A stretch of DNA of 64,000 nt, from NCBI RefSeq assembly GCF_011250645.1, contig NZ_JAANNO010000006.1, positions 94,235 to 158,234 on the forward strand. Direction: 5' to 3'. Under the pieces are notes generated by a model. The model did not search any database and had not been told where the DNA came from. It saw only the letters and a list, made by a program, of their open reading frames with translations. A program made the position numbers and the translations under genes. This document shows, in pieces, positions 53,623 to 61,048 of this stretch. The stretch comes from Motilibacter aurantiacus. Its GTDB lineage: Bacteria > Actinomycetota > Actinomycetes > Motilibacterales > Motilibacteraceae. Positions within the stretch are counted from its first letter, which is position 1; each line of letters begins with the position of its first letter.

Positions 53623-53940
53623 TCAGTCGCCCGCGCGGGCCACTGCGCGCGCCGCGGCCTGTGGGACGGAGGCCGTGCCGCGCGCGACGGGGACGGCCGC
53701 AGCGGCCTTGCTGACGGCCACGACAGGAACGCCGAGAAGCGCGGCCGCCGCCAGCTCGAAGCGGCGCACGTCGGCGTACGTCGCCCCCGGCCCCAGCTGC
53801 ACGCTGAGCTCGGCGTCCTTCTCCGGGGCCGCAGCGTGCACGGTGTCCACCGGCTCGACATCGAAGAGGTGGTGGGCCCGGGCCAGGGCGGCCAGCTCCG
53901 ATAGGTGCGACGTGAGGAGGTCCTCGCCCACGTTGGTCAC
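53623..53940 (-). CDS. Hypothetical protein with a degenerate MNT-like nucleotidyltransferase pattern
   Basis: 105 aa from GTG. The stretch 'LSVQLGPGATYADVRRFELA' followed by 'ALLGVPVVAVS' resembles the second half of minimal (MNT-type) nucleotidyltransferases ('L-x-V-x-L-x-PGAT...D...E...LLG-x-PV-x-V'). The catalytic GS...DxD part is gone: the expected places read 'LFDVEP' and 'EKDAELSV'. If related, it is inactive. The GTG lies 7 nt after TAGGCT, and an inverted repeat overlaps the -35 region. No HEPN partner gene is near. Confidence 0.5.
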   Translation of the reverse strand: MTNVGEDLLTSHLSELAALARAHHLFDVEPVDTVHAAAPEKDAELSVQLGPGATYADVRRFELAAAALLGVPVVAVSKAAAAVPVARGTASVPQAAARAVARAGD

Positions 53941-53947
53941 GAACCGC

Positions 53948-53974
53948 AGCCTATTGGAAACGCAGAGTTTCCAA
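53948..53974 (-). promoter_or_regulatory. Leaderless -10 box plus operator-like inverted repeat
   Basis: On the minus strand TAGGCT (53948-53953) lies 7 nt before the GTG at 53940. Next to it on the upstream side is the inverted repeat TTGGAAAC-GCAGA-GTTTCCAA (53954-53974), AT-richer than its surroundings and placed where a repressor would block polymerase. Confidence 0.55.
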
Positions 53975-53994
53975 CAGGCGCTTGCGGACGCCGG

Positions 53995-54195
53995 TCAGTT
54001 GGTTGCGGCCTCCACGAACAGCCACACGGCGTACGCCATGACGGCGGCGAGGAAGACCAGGCTGCTCACCACGAGCACCGCCCGGGCGAGCAGGTCCCAG
54101 GCGTCCTCCGAGCTGCCGTGGCGGAGCGCGGAGTACGCCTCGTCGTGGGAGGCGGGGCGGGCGGTCGGGCCGTCGGGGGCCGGGGACGCGGACAT
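53995..54195 (-). CDS. Small single-helix membrane protein
   Basis: 66 aa, with a polar N-terminal half ('SASPAPDGPTARPASHDEAY') and one membrane helix near the C-terminus ('AVLVVSSLVFLAAVMAYAVWLFVEA'). ATG at 54195. I see no family signature. It lies between the MNT-like gene and rsgA on the same strand. Confidence 0.6.
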   Translation of the reverse strand: MSASPAPDGPTARPASHDEAYSALRHGSSEDAWDLLARAVLVVSSLVFLAAVMAYAVWLFVEAATN

Positions 54196-54284
54196 GGGCT
54201 GATTGTGCCCGGCCCCTGCCGTCGCGCGCCGACCGCCCTCCCCTGTCCTTCGGGTGTTTCCGTGTCAGGTGCCCCGCTGCCCGG

Positions 54285-55424
54285 CTAGGGCCGGGAGCGC
54301 CCGCTGCGCCGCAGCTCCTTGTGGATCGCCTTCCAGCGGTCGCGCTCCTGTGCCCGCGCGCGTGCGTCCTGCCGCGTCGCCACCCACCGGGCCTCGCGCT
54401 CGAGCTTGCGCCAGCTGGCCAGGCGGCGCTCGGGCAGCTCGCCGGACTCGACGGCCGCCAGCACGGCGCAGCCCGGCTCCGCGCCGTGCGCGCAGTCGGC
54501 GAAGCGGCAGTGCGCCGCCAGTGCGGTCACGTCGGCGAACGCCTGCTCGAGCGCATCCTCGCCGGCGACCACTCCGATGCCGCGCAGCCCCGGCGTGTCG
54601 ATGAGCGCTCCCCCTCCGGCGAGCAGGACCAGCTCCCGCGAGACGGTCGTGTGCCGGCCCTTCCCGTCGGCCCGCGTGCCCCCGGTCGGGGCCAGCTCGG
54701 CTCCGGACAGCGCGTTGACGAGGCTGGACTTGCCGGCGCCGGACGGCCCGAGCAGCGCCACCGTGGCGCCGGCCGCGGCGTACGCCCGGACCAGGTCGAC
54801 CCCCTCACCCGTCCGCGAGCTGACGGGAATCACATCGACCCCGGGTGCTGCGGCCCCCAGCTCCTCCCGGAGGGCGTCGGCGTCCGGGGCCAGGTCGGCC
54901 TTGGTCAGCACCAGGACCGGCTGCGCGCCGCTCTCCCAGGCGAGGGTCAGCAGCCGCTCCACCCGGCCCGGGTGCGGCTCGGGCACGAGAGGCTCCACGA
55001 CCAGCGCCACGTCGACGTTGGCCGCCAGCACCTGGCCGGCCGAGGTGCCCGGCGCCGAGCCGAGGCGGACGAAGGCCGTGCGGCGTGCGAGCAGCGCCAC
55101 CAGGCGCGGCGGGTCCTCGTGGCGCGAGACGACCGCCCAGTCCCCGACGCAGGGCAGCGTGGTGGGGTCGGCTCGGCCGGCCTCGAGCACGGCGGCGGCG
55201 TGCTCGACGCGGAGCGGGCCCTGCGCGGTCAGGGTCTCGGAGGCGCCACGGTCGACCCGCACGACCCGCGCGGGGGCCAACGCGGCTGTCTCCGATGCGG
55301 CGAGCAGGGCGACGGCGGAGTCGTACGCGGCGGCGGTGGTGGCGTCCCAGCCGAGGGAGCGCAGCAGCCCGGGCTCGGCGTACAGCGAGGTGGAGGTGGA
55401 CGGACGAGAGGTCGAGAACTGCAC
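54285..55424 (-). CDS. rsgA: Ribosome small-subunit-dependent GTPase RsgA
   Basis: 379 aa, circularly permuted GTPase: G4 'LVLTKADLAP' precedes G1 'GPSGAGKSSLVNAL' and G3 'IDTPGLRG'. N-terminal OB-fold ('VGDWAVVSRHEDPPRLVALL'). C-terminal zinc motif 'CRFADCAHGAEPGC'. RsgA helps late 30S maturation. The GTG at 55424 is the likeliest start; no strong ribosome site precedes it. Confidence 0.93.
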   Translation of the reverse strand: MQFSTSRPSTSTSLYAEPGLLRSLGWDATTAAAYDSAVALLAASETAALAPARVVRVDRGASETLTAQGPLRVEHAAAVLEAGRADPTTLPCVGDWAVVSRHEDPPRLVALLARRTAFVRLGSAPGTSAGQVLAANVDVALVVEPLVPEPHPGRVERLLTLAWESGAQPVLVLTKADLAPDADALREELGAAAPGVDVIPVSSRTGEGVDLVRAYAAAGATVALLGPSGAGKSSLVNALSGAELAPTGGTRADGKGRHTTVSRELVLLAGGGALIDTPGLRGIGVVAGEDALEQAFADVTALAAHCRFADCAHGAEPGCAVLAAVESGELPERRLASWRKLEREARWVATRQDARARAQERDRWKAIHKELRRSGRSRP

Positions 55425-55477
55425 GTCAGGGGTTCCTGTCGAGGAGGGGCGCCCCTGCGGCGCGGCGTGGCGCGGCG

Positions 55478-55597
55478 CTAGCGGGGCGCCGGGTCGTCGG
55501 AGGTCGGAAGTGCCGAGGGCGATCGGCCGACGAGGGCGCGGGAACGGGGCGTCCCGCGGCCGGGGCCGGCAGCGGGCACGACGAAGACGTCGTCCAC
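55478..55597 (-). CDS. Possible 39-residue peptide gene with strong ribosome site
   Basis: GTG at 55597 preceded by GGAGG with 8-nt spacing (the whole GGAAGGAGGCGG block). The frame runs to a TAG at 55478. The peptide is Pro/Ala/Ser/Arg-rich with a 'DDVFVVPAAG' start. It lies in the 230-bp gap before rsgA on the same strand, so it could be a leader peptide or a small protein. Only the site and frame support it. Confidence 0.35.
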   Translation of the reverse strand: MDDVFVVPAAGPGRGTPRSRALVGRSPSALPTSDDPAPR

Positions 55598-55656
55598 CGG
55601 GACCGCCTCCTTCCGTCCGACAGGTGCGGCCGCGCGTCGCGGCCACGGAGGGGACG

Positions 55657-56619
55657 TTAGCGGTCGCCCGGGACCGGTGTCAGCGGGTTTTCCTCGGGGT
55701 GCGCGACGGGGCGGCGCCGGCCCTCAGCGGTCTCCCGCAGGGGCCAGACCTCGTCCCAGGCGGCGTTGAGCGCGGCCCCGATGAGCACCGAGATGGCCAG
55801 GAAGTACAGCCAGACGAGGACGACGATGGGCGCCGTCAGCGGGCCGTAGATGGACGTGCCGCCCACGCTCTCGCGGATCACCCAGCGCAGCACGAAGCTG
55901 AGCACCACCCACAACGCCACGGCGAGCGCGGCCCCGGGCAGGTCGCGCCGGAAGGGCGTCCGGACCGGGACCGCGATGTGGTAGAGCGACGCGACCAGCA
56001 GCACGGACACGAGCAGCACGATCGGCCAGTACATCCGTTGCAGCAGCTCGTAGCCCTCCGGCAGCGTCCGGCCCACGAGCCCCGGGCCGGCGACGACCAG
56101 CGGGAGGACGGCCGTGCCGAGCACCAGGGCCAGCACGTAGAGCGTGAAGGACAGCGCCCGGGTGCGGACGATCCCGCGGTGGCCGGACAGGCCGTACATG
56201 ATCGTGACGGTGTCGACGTAGACGTTGAGCGCCCGTGAGCCCGACCAGAGGGCGAGGACGAAGCCGATCGAGATGATGTCCGGCCGGGCTCCGCGCAGCA
56301 CGTCGTCCAGCATCGGCGTGATGACCTCGTCGACGGTCTGCTGAGTGAGCGCGTCGCTGGCGGTCGTCGTGATCGAGCGCTGGACGTCATCCACGGTCTC
56401 GCTGCCCAGCCAGGAGTCGACGTAGCCGAGCGCGCCGACCAGCCCGAGCACGAGCGGCGGCAGGCTGAGCAGCGCGAAGAACCCCGCCTCCGCGGCCAGC
56501 CCGGTGACCCGGTAGCGGAAGCACGAGGCGATCGTCGCGCGCACCAGCCGCCACAGCAGGGCCAGCCCGGACGAGCTGCGGACACGCCCGGCCGTACGCC
56601 CGGCAGCCCCGATGCTCAC
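55657..56619 (-). CDS. YihY/BrkB-family membrane protein
   Basis: 320 aa with six membrane segments: 'AGFFALLSLPPLVLGLVGALG', 'ISIGFVLALWSGSRALNVYVD', 'LSFTLYVLALVLGTAVLPLVV', 'VLLVSVLLVASLYHIAV', 'ALAVALWVVLSFVLRWVI' and 'TAPIVVLVWLYFLAISVLIGAALN'. This is the YihY/BrkB family, once mis-named RNase BN. GTG start; TACGGT lies 6 nt upstream. Confidence 0.9.
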   Translation of the reverse strand: MSIGAAGRTAGRVRSSSGLALLWRLVRATIASCFRYRVTGLAAEAGFFALLSLPPLVLGLVGALGYVDSWLGSETVDDVQRSITTTASDALTQQTVDEVITPMLDDVLRGARPDIISIGFVLALWSGSRALNVYVDTVTIMYGLSGHRGIVRTRALSFTLYVLALVLGTAVLPLVVAGPGLVGRTLPEGYELLQRMYWPIVLLVSVLLVASLYHIAVPVRTPFRRDLPGAALAVALWVVLSFVLRWVIRESVGGTSIYGPLTAPIVVLVWLYFLAISVLIGAALNAAWDEVWPLRETAEGRRRPVAHPEENPLTPVPGDR

Positions 56620-56625
56620 CCCCTC

Positions 56626-56631
56626 ACCGTA
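56626..56631 (-). promoter_or_regulatory. -10 box of leaderless promoter for the YihY gene
   Basis: TACGGT on the minus strand followed by GAGGGG and the GTG. The G-rich spacer could be read as a ribosome site, but it is too close to the codon for that. Confidence 0.45.
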
Positions 56632-56781
56632 GTTGCCGCGCTGCGCGGGGTGCCGATCCGACGTCCCGCGCGCGTCGACCGCGGGGACCGGAGGCTCAGG
56701 CTGTCAAGCCCTCAGCCGCCCACGTCTCAGCATCCGGACGACGTTTGCTCACGGCCGTTCGTCAGGGGACCCTAGGGGACC

Positions 56782-56859
56782 ATGACCTCCGTGCGCCTCG
56801 TGGCGCGGCTCCACGTCGACCACGGTCACGTGTCGAGCGCGGTCTGTCGCAGCTGCTGA
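56782..56859 (+). CDS. Cysteine-ending leader peptide of the sulfite/sulfate reduction genes
   Basis: A 25-residue ORF beginning ATG-ACC and ending '...VCRSC' then TGA, 110 nt before sulfite reductase. Short leader peptides ending in Cys/Arg upstream of sulfur genes are known in actinobacteria and are thought to sense cysteine by ribosome stalling or attenuation. Two AGGGGACC repeats (56764-56771 and 56774-56781) lie directly before the ATG. The 350-bp gap 56620-56969 holds this ORF, its promoter and the YihY promoter; nothing else is visible. Confidence 0.65.
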   Translation: MTSVRLVARLHVDHGHVSSAVCRSC

Positions 56860-56969
56860 CCTCCGCCGTCGCCGTACGTCGTTCCCGGTCGTACGCGCCC
56901 GGCGGCCGCGGGCTCCTTCCCGGTCCTGCGCGTACGTGCTCCACCCGTCCCAAGAAGTAAGGATCGCGC

Positions 56970-58631
56970 TTGCCTCCCGCGCCGCGGCGGAAGAAGGGTG
57001 AGGGCCAGTGGGCCCTCGGGTACTTCACGCCCCTCAACCCCAATGAGCAGTTCAAGAAGGACGACGACGGGCTCAACGTCCGCCAGCGCGTCCTCGGCGT
57101 CTACTCCCAGCGCGGGTTCGACGCGATCGACCCGCAGGACCTGCGCGGCCGGCTGCGCTGGTGGGGCCTGTACACCCAGCGCCGCCCCGGGATCCCCGGC
57201 GGGCAGACCGCGGTGCTGGAGCCGCACGAGCTCGACGACGAGTACTTCATGCTCCGCGTCCGCGTCGACGGGGGGCAGCTCAGCCTCGCCCAGCTGCGGG
57301 CGATCGCCGACGTCTCGACCGCGTACGGCCGCGACACGGCCGACGTGACGGACCGACAGAACATCCAGATGCACTGGATCCGGATCGAGGACGTCCCCGC
57401 GATCTGGGAGCGGCTCGAAGCGGTCGGGCTGACGACCGAGGAGGCCTGCGGCGACACCCCGCGCGTCATCCTCGGGTCCCCCGTGGCCGGGGTCGCCTCC
57501 GACGAGATCCTCGACGGCACGCCCGCGGTCGACGCGATCAAGAGCCGCTACGTCGGGGACAAGGCGTTCTCGAACCTCCCCCGCAAGTTCAAGACGGCCA
57601 TCAGCGGCTCGCCCCGGCAGGACGTCGCGCACGAGGTCAACGACATCTCCTTCGTGGGCGTGGTCCACCCCGAGCACGGGCCCGGGTTCGACGTCTGGGT
57701 CGGCGGCGGGCTGTCGACCAACCCGCGCATCGCCGAGCGGCTGGGCGCCTGGGTGCCGATCGAGGAGGTCCCGGAGGTCTGGGCCGGCGTCGTCTCGATC
57801 TTCCGCGACTACGGCTACCGCCGGCTGCGCAACCGGGCCCGGCTCAAGTTCCTCATGGCCGACTGGGGCGCCGAGAAGTTCCGCCAGGTCCTCGAGGACG
57901 AGTACCTCGGGCGCAAGCTGGTCGACGGGCCCGCGCCGGCCCCCCCGCCCCCGCACCAGCGCGACCACATCGGCGTGCACCAGCAGCGCGACGGCAACTA
58001 CTACGTCGGGGCGGCCCCGCGCACCGGCCGCGTCAGCGGGCCCATCCTGTCCAGGATCGCCGACCTGGCCGAGTCCGTGGGCAGCGACCGGGTGCGCCTG
58101 ACCCCGCAGCAGCACCTGCTCGTGCTCGACGTGCCGCTCGAGCAGGTCGAGCCGACGGTCGCCGCGCTCGAGGCCCTCGACCTGCAGGCCCGGCCCAGCG
58201 TCTTCCGCCGCGGGACGATGGCCTGCACGGGCCTCGAGTACTGCAAGCTCGCGATCGTGGAGACCAAGGGGCGCGCGAGCCTGCTCATGGACGAGCTGGA
58301 GCGCCGGCTGCCCACCTTCGACCAGCCGCTCTCGGTCCACCTCAACGGCTGCCCGAACTCCTGCGCCCGTATCCAGACGGCCGACATCGGGCTCAAGGGA
58401 ATGGTGGTCCAGGGGCCGGACGGCGAGCACGAGGACGGCTTCCAGGTGCACCTCGGCGGCGGCCTCGGCGTGCACGCGGGGTTCGGGCGCAAGCTGCGCG
58501 GGCTCAAGGTGTCGGCCGCCGAGCTGCCGGACTACATCGAGCGCGTCGCGCGTCGCTTCGACGAGCAGCGTGAGGACGACGAGGCGTTCGCCGCGTGGGT
58601 GGCGAGGGCCGAGGAGGCAGACCTGCGATGA
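56970..58631 (+). CDS. Ferredoxin-type sulfite reductase (SirA/NirA family)
   Basis: 553 aa from the TTG at 56970 with AAGGA 6 nt upstream. It reduces sulfite to sulfide by six electrons at a coupled siroheme and [4Fe-4S] cluster. The cluster ligands are C419 and C425 ('CTGLEYC') and C461 and C465 ('NGCPNSC'). Tyr68 in 'GLYTQR' and Cys160 in 'EACGDTPR' occupy the places of the Tyr-Cys crosslink of mycobacterial NirA. 'DVTDRQNIQMHWIRIED' and 'RRLRNRARLKFLMADWG' are typical. Followed by the zinc-ribbon gene (ATGA overlap) and APS reductase. Confidence 0.94.
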   Translation: MPPAPRRKKGEGQWALGYFTPLNPNEQFKKDDDGLNVRQRVLGVYSQRGFDAIDPQDLRGRLRWWGLYTQRRPGIPGGQTAVLEPHELDDEYFMLRVRVDGGQLSLAQLRAIADVSTAYGRDTADVTDRQNIQMHWIRIEDVPAIWERLEAVGLTTEEACGDTPRVILGSPVAGVASDEILDGTPAVDAIKSRYVGDKAFSNLPRKFKTAISGSPRQDVAHEVNDISFVGVVHPEHGPGFDVWVGGGLSTNPRIAERLGAWVPIEEVPEVWAGVVSIFRDYGYRRLRNRARLKFLMADWGAEKFRQVLEDEYLGRKLVDGPAPAPPPPHQRDHIGVHQQRDGNYYVGAAPRTGRVSGPILSRIADLAESVGSDRVRLTPQQHLLVLDVPLEQVEPTVAALEALDLQARPSVFRRGTMACTGLEYCKLAIVETKGRASLLMDELERRLPTFDQPLSVHLNGCPNSCARIQTADIGLKGMVVQGPDGEHEDGFQVHLGGGLGVHAGFGRKLRGLKVSAAELPDYIERVARRFDEQREDDEAFAAWVARAEEADLR

Positions 58632-58825
58632 GCGAGCGCGCCGTCCCGTTCCACTGCCCGTACTGCGGGGAGGAGGACCTGCGCCCGAGTGAAGCGTCAC
58701 ACGCGGCGTGGGCATGCGGGGCGTGCCTGCGGGTGTTCACCGTGAAGCTGGTCGGCCTGGCCGTGGGCGGAAGCACCGCGTCCGGCGCCGGCGCGGGCAC
58801 CGCCGGAGGAGGCACGAGCGCATGA
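58628..58825 (+). CDS. Small zinc-ribbon protein between sulfite reductase and APS reductase
   Basis: 65 aa. Two Cys pairs 'CPYCGEED' and 'CGACLRVF' form a likely zinc ribbon; the tail is Gly/Ser/Ala-rich. The start overlaps the previous gene (ATGA) and its stop overlaps cysH (ATGA), so it is made together with both. Similar unnamed proteins sit at this place in other actinobacteria. Role unknown; a metal- or cluster-related helper is an inference. Confidence 0.75.
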   Translation: MSERAVPFHCPYCGEEDLRPSEASHAAWACGACLRVFTVKLVGLAVGGSTASGAGAGTAGGGTSA

Positions 58826-59547
58826 CCTTGACCACCGAGCCGCTGATGGGGGCCGGCTCCCCGGACGAGCTGCGCGAGCTCGCGCTGCAGGCCGGTCGCG
58901 ACCTCGAGGACGCGACCGCCGAGGAGGTCCTGGCCTGGGCCGGGCAGACGTTCGGGGACCGGTTCGCGATCACCGGGTCCATGGGCGGCGACACGGTCCT
59001 GTCCCACCTGGCCGGCCAGGTCGTGCCGGGGATCACGGTGCTCTTCCTCGACACCGGCTACCACTTCGCCGAGACCATCGGCACCCGCGACGCGGTGCAG
59101 GCGACGTACCCCGTCCGGGTGCGCACCGTCCTGCCGCTGCTGACCATCAGGCAGCAGGACGAGGTCTACGGCGAGCGGCTCTTCGAGCGCGACCCCGACC
59201 TCTGCTGCGCCATGCGCAAGGTCGACCCGCTGAACCGCGTGCTCGCCGAGTACGACGCGTGGGGCAGCGGAGTGCGCCGGGACGAGGGCCCCTCCCGCGC
59301 GGGCACGCCCGTGGTGGGCTGGGACGCCAAGCGCGAGAAGGTCAAGATCAACCCGCTCGCGCGCTGGACCCAGGAGCAGGTCGACGCCTACGCCCAGCAG
59401 CACGGCGTTCTGCTCAACCCCCTGGTGTGGGACGACTACCCGTCCGTGGGGTGCGAGCCGTGCACCCGGCGGGTCGCGCCGGGCGAGGACGCCCGGGCCG
59501 GCCGCTGGGCCGGCATGTCGAAGACGGAGTGCGGCATCCACGTGTGA
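58822..59547 (+). CDS. cysH: Adenylyl-sulfate (APS) reductase
   Basis: 241 aa. It reduces APS to sulfite. 'ITGSMGGDTVL' is the PP-loop region, 'VLFLDTGYHFAET' the family motif. Four cluster cysteines C128, C129, C211 and C214 ('LCCAMRK', 'GCEPC') mark a [4Fe-4S] APS-type enzyme rather than the PAPS type, and C237 in 'KTECGIHV' is the catalytic Cys. ATG coupled by ATGA to the zinc-ribbon gene. Last gene before a terminator. Confidence 0.94.
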   Translation: MTLTTEPLMGAGSPDELRELALQAGRDLEDATAEEVLAWAGQTFGDRFAITGSMGGDTVLSHLAGQVVPGITVLFLDTGYHFAETIGTRDAVQATYPVRVRTVLPLLTIRQQDEVYGERLFERDPDLCCAMRKVDPLNRVLAEYDAWGSGVRRDEGPSRAGTPVVGWDAKREKVKINPLARWTQEQVDAYAQQHGVLLNPLVWDDYPSVGCEPCTRRVAPGEDARAGRWAGMSKTECGIHV

Positions 59548-59612
59548 GAGGGGCGGAGGGCTTCCGGCCCTTCGTCGGGTGATTCGTCCGGTCTTCCCCG
59601 GAAGAATCTCGT

Positions 59613-59644
59613 GCCGGTCCTCGCGTCGGCTCGCGAGGACCGGC
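59613..59644 (+). terminator. Terminator after cysH
   Basis: Two perfect 13-bp arms (59613-59625 and 59632-59644) around TCGGCT, followed by CTTGTT. It separates the reductase operon from the transporter operon. Confidence 0.75.
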
Positions 59645-59704
59645 CTTGTTCGGCTAGATTGCCTACCAAACTTGTAGGCGTGACCAGAGCATGAGGAGGA
59701 GTCG

Positions 59705-59767
59705 GTGGCAGTACGCGCACGGGCGCTCCCCGTCGCCGCGCCTCGGGTCGAGAGGCGATGTCGCTAG
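59705..59767 (+). CDS. Short leader ORF before the ABC transporter operon
   Basis: GTG at 59705 with GAGGAGGAGTCG immediately upstream (ideal spacing). It encodes 20 residues, Arg/Ala-rich, with one Cys as the penultimate residue, and stops at 59767. A nested hairpin follows. By analogy with the Cys-ending leader at 56782 it may control the sulfonate transporter. Only one Cys codon is present, so the case is weaker. Confidence 0.5.
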   Translation: MAVRARALPVAAPRVERRCR

Positions 59768-59818
59768 GCGCGTACCGCGACGCGCCCGGCACATGCCGGG
59801 CGCTCCCGTACGGCGCCT
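59766..59818 (+). promoter_or_regulatory. Nested hairpin after the leader ORF
   Basis: An inner perfect stem GCGCCCGGCA/TGCCGGGCGC (59782-59803) is enclosed by AGGCGC-GTAC (59766-59775) pairing with GTAC-GGCGCCT (59808-59818, one bulged G). The structure begins on the stop codon of the leader ORF, the place where a stalled ribosome would change folding. The 311-bp gap 59548-59858 holds the cysH terminator, the leader ORF and this hairpin. Confidence 0.5.
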
Positions 59819-59858
59819 CGCCCGCCTGCTCCCAGCCGCCTCCCCCGAAGGACCTCCC

Positions 59859-60983
59859 GTGACCCGATCGCTCCCCCGCACCTCCCGCTGGCGACGCTCC
59901 CTGGCGCCGCTGCTGGCCCTTCCGCTGCTGACCGCCCTCGGGGCCTGCGCCAGCGCCGACGACAACAGCGACGCCGACGCCGCGCCGGCCGCGCCCGCCG
60001 CGTCCCAGGTCGCCGAGACCGGGGGCACCGCCGACGAGCTGCGGCTGGGCTACTTCGCCAACGTGACGCACGCGACGCCGCTCGTCGGCCTCGCCGAGGG
60101 CATCTACGCCGAGGCGCTCGGTGATACGAAGATCACGACCTCGGTCTTCAACGCCGGCCCGGCCGCCATCGAGGCGATGACGGGCGGCTCCATCGACGCC
60201 GCGTACCTCGGGCCGAACCCCGCCATCAACGGCTTCGTCAAGAGCAACGGCTCGCTGCTGCGCATCGTCGGCGGCGCCACGTCCGGCGGCGCCGCGCTCG
60301 TGGTGAAGCCGGAGATCAACTCGGCGGCAGACCTCGAGGGCAAGAAGATCGCGACCCCGCAGCTCGGCGGGACGCAGGACGTCGCACTGCGAGCCTGGCT
60401 GGCGGAGAACGGGCTCGAGGTGCCGGTGACCGGCAAGGGCGACGTCTCGATCGTGAACACGGAGAACGCGACCACCCTGCAGCAGTTCCAGGACGGCAAC
60501 CTCGACGGCGCCTGGCTGCCCGAGCCGTGGTCCTCGCGGCTCGTCCAGGAAGCCGGCGCGAAGGTCCTCGTCGACGAGAAGACCCTCTGGCCCGAGGGCC
60601 GCTTCGTCACCACCCACCTCGTGGTGTCGCAGGAGTTCCTCTCCGAGTACCCCGCTACGGTGAAGGCGCTGCTCGAGGGCCAGGTGGAGACGACCACCTG
60701 GATCGCCGCCAACCCGGACCAGGCGAAGGCCGACATCAACGCCCAGATCGAGGAGGAGACCGGCAAGGCGATCGCCGAGCCGATCCTCGAGAGCGCCTTC
60801 TCCAACATCGAGGTCACCGACGACCCGGTGGCCTCCTCCTTGAAGCAGGCCGCGGAGAACGCAGTGGCGGCCGGGCTGCTCGACGAGCCCGACCTCACCG
60901 GGATCTACGACCTGTCCCTGCTCAACCAGGTGCTCCAGGAGCAGGGCCAGCCCGCGGTCGACGACGCCGGCCTCGGCGTCTGA
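59859..60983 (+). CDS. ssuA: Sulfonate-type ABC transporter substrate-binding lipoprotein
   Basis: 374 aa from the GTG at 59859, with AAGGA upstream. Lipoprotein signal 'PLLTALGACAS' puts the lipidated Cys near residue 31. The mature part is the SsuA/NMT1 family fold ('ELRLGYFANVTHATPLVGLAEGIYAEAL', 'GSIDAAYLGPNPAINGFVKSNG', 'LEGKKIATPQLGGTQDVALRAWL'; cited by key parts). Proximity to sulfur genes points to sulfonates or taurine; nitrate cannot be excluded from the family alone. Confidence 0.85.
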   Translation: MTRSLPRTSRWRRSLAPLLALPLLTALGACASADDNSDADAAPAAPAASQVAETGGTADELRLGYFANVTHATPLVGLAEGIYAEALGDTKITTSVFNAGPAAIEAMTGGSIDAAYLGPNPAINGFVKSNGSLLRIVGGATSGGAALVVKPEINSAADLEGKKIATPQLGGTQDVALRAWLAENGLEVPVTGKGDVSIVNTENATTLQQFQDGNLDGAWLPEPWSSRLVQEAGAKVLVDEKTLWPEGRFVTTHLVVSQEFLSEYPATVKALLEGQVETTTWIAANPDQAKADINAQIEEETGKAIAEPILESAFSNIEVTDDPVASSLKQAAENAVAAGLLDEPDLTGIYDLSLLNQVLQEQGQPAVDDAGLGV

Positions 60984-61048
60984 CGTTCGAGCGCGCACCA
61001 TCCGCGGCGGCCCGGACCGCCTGAGGACCACCCGAGAGGTAGCGAGAG

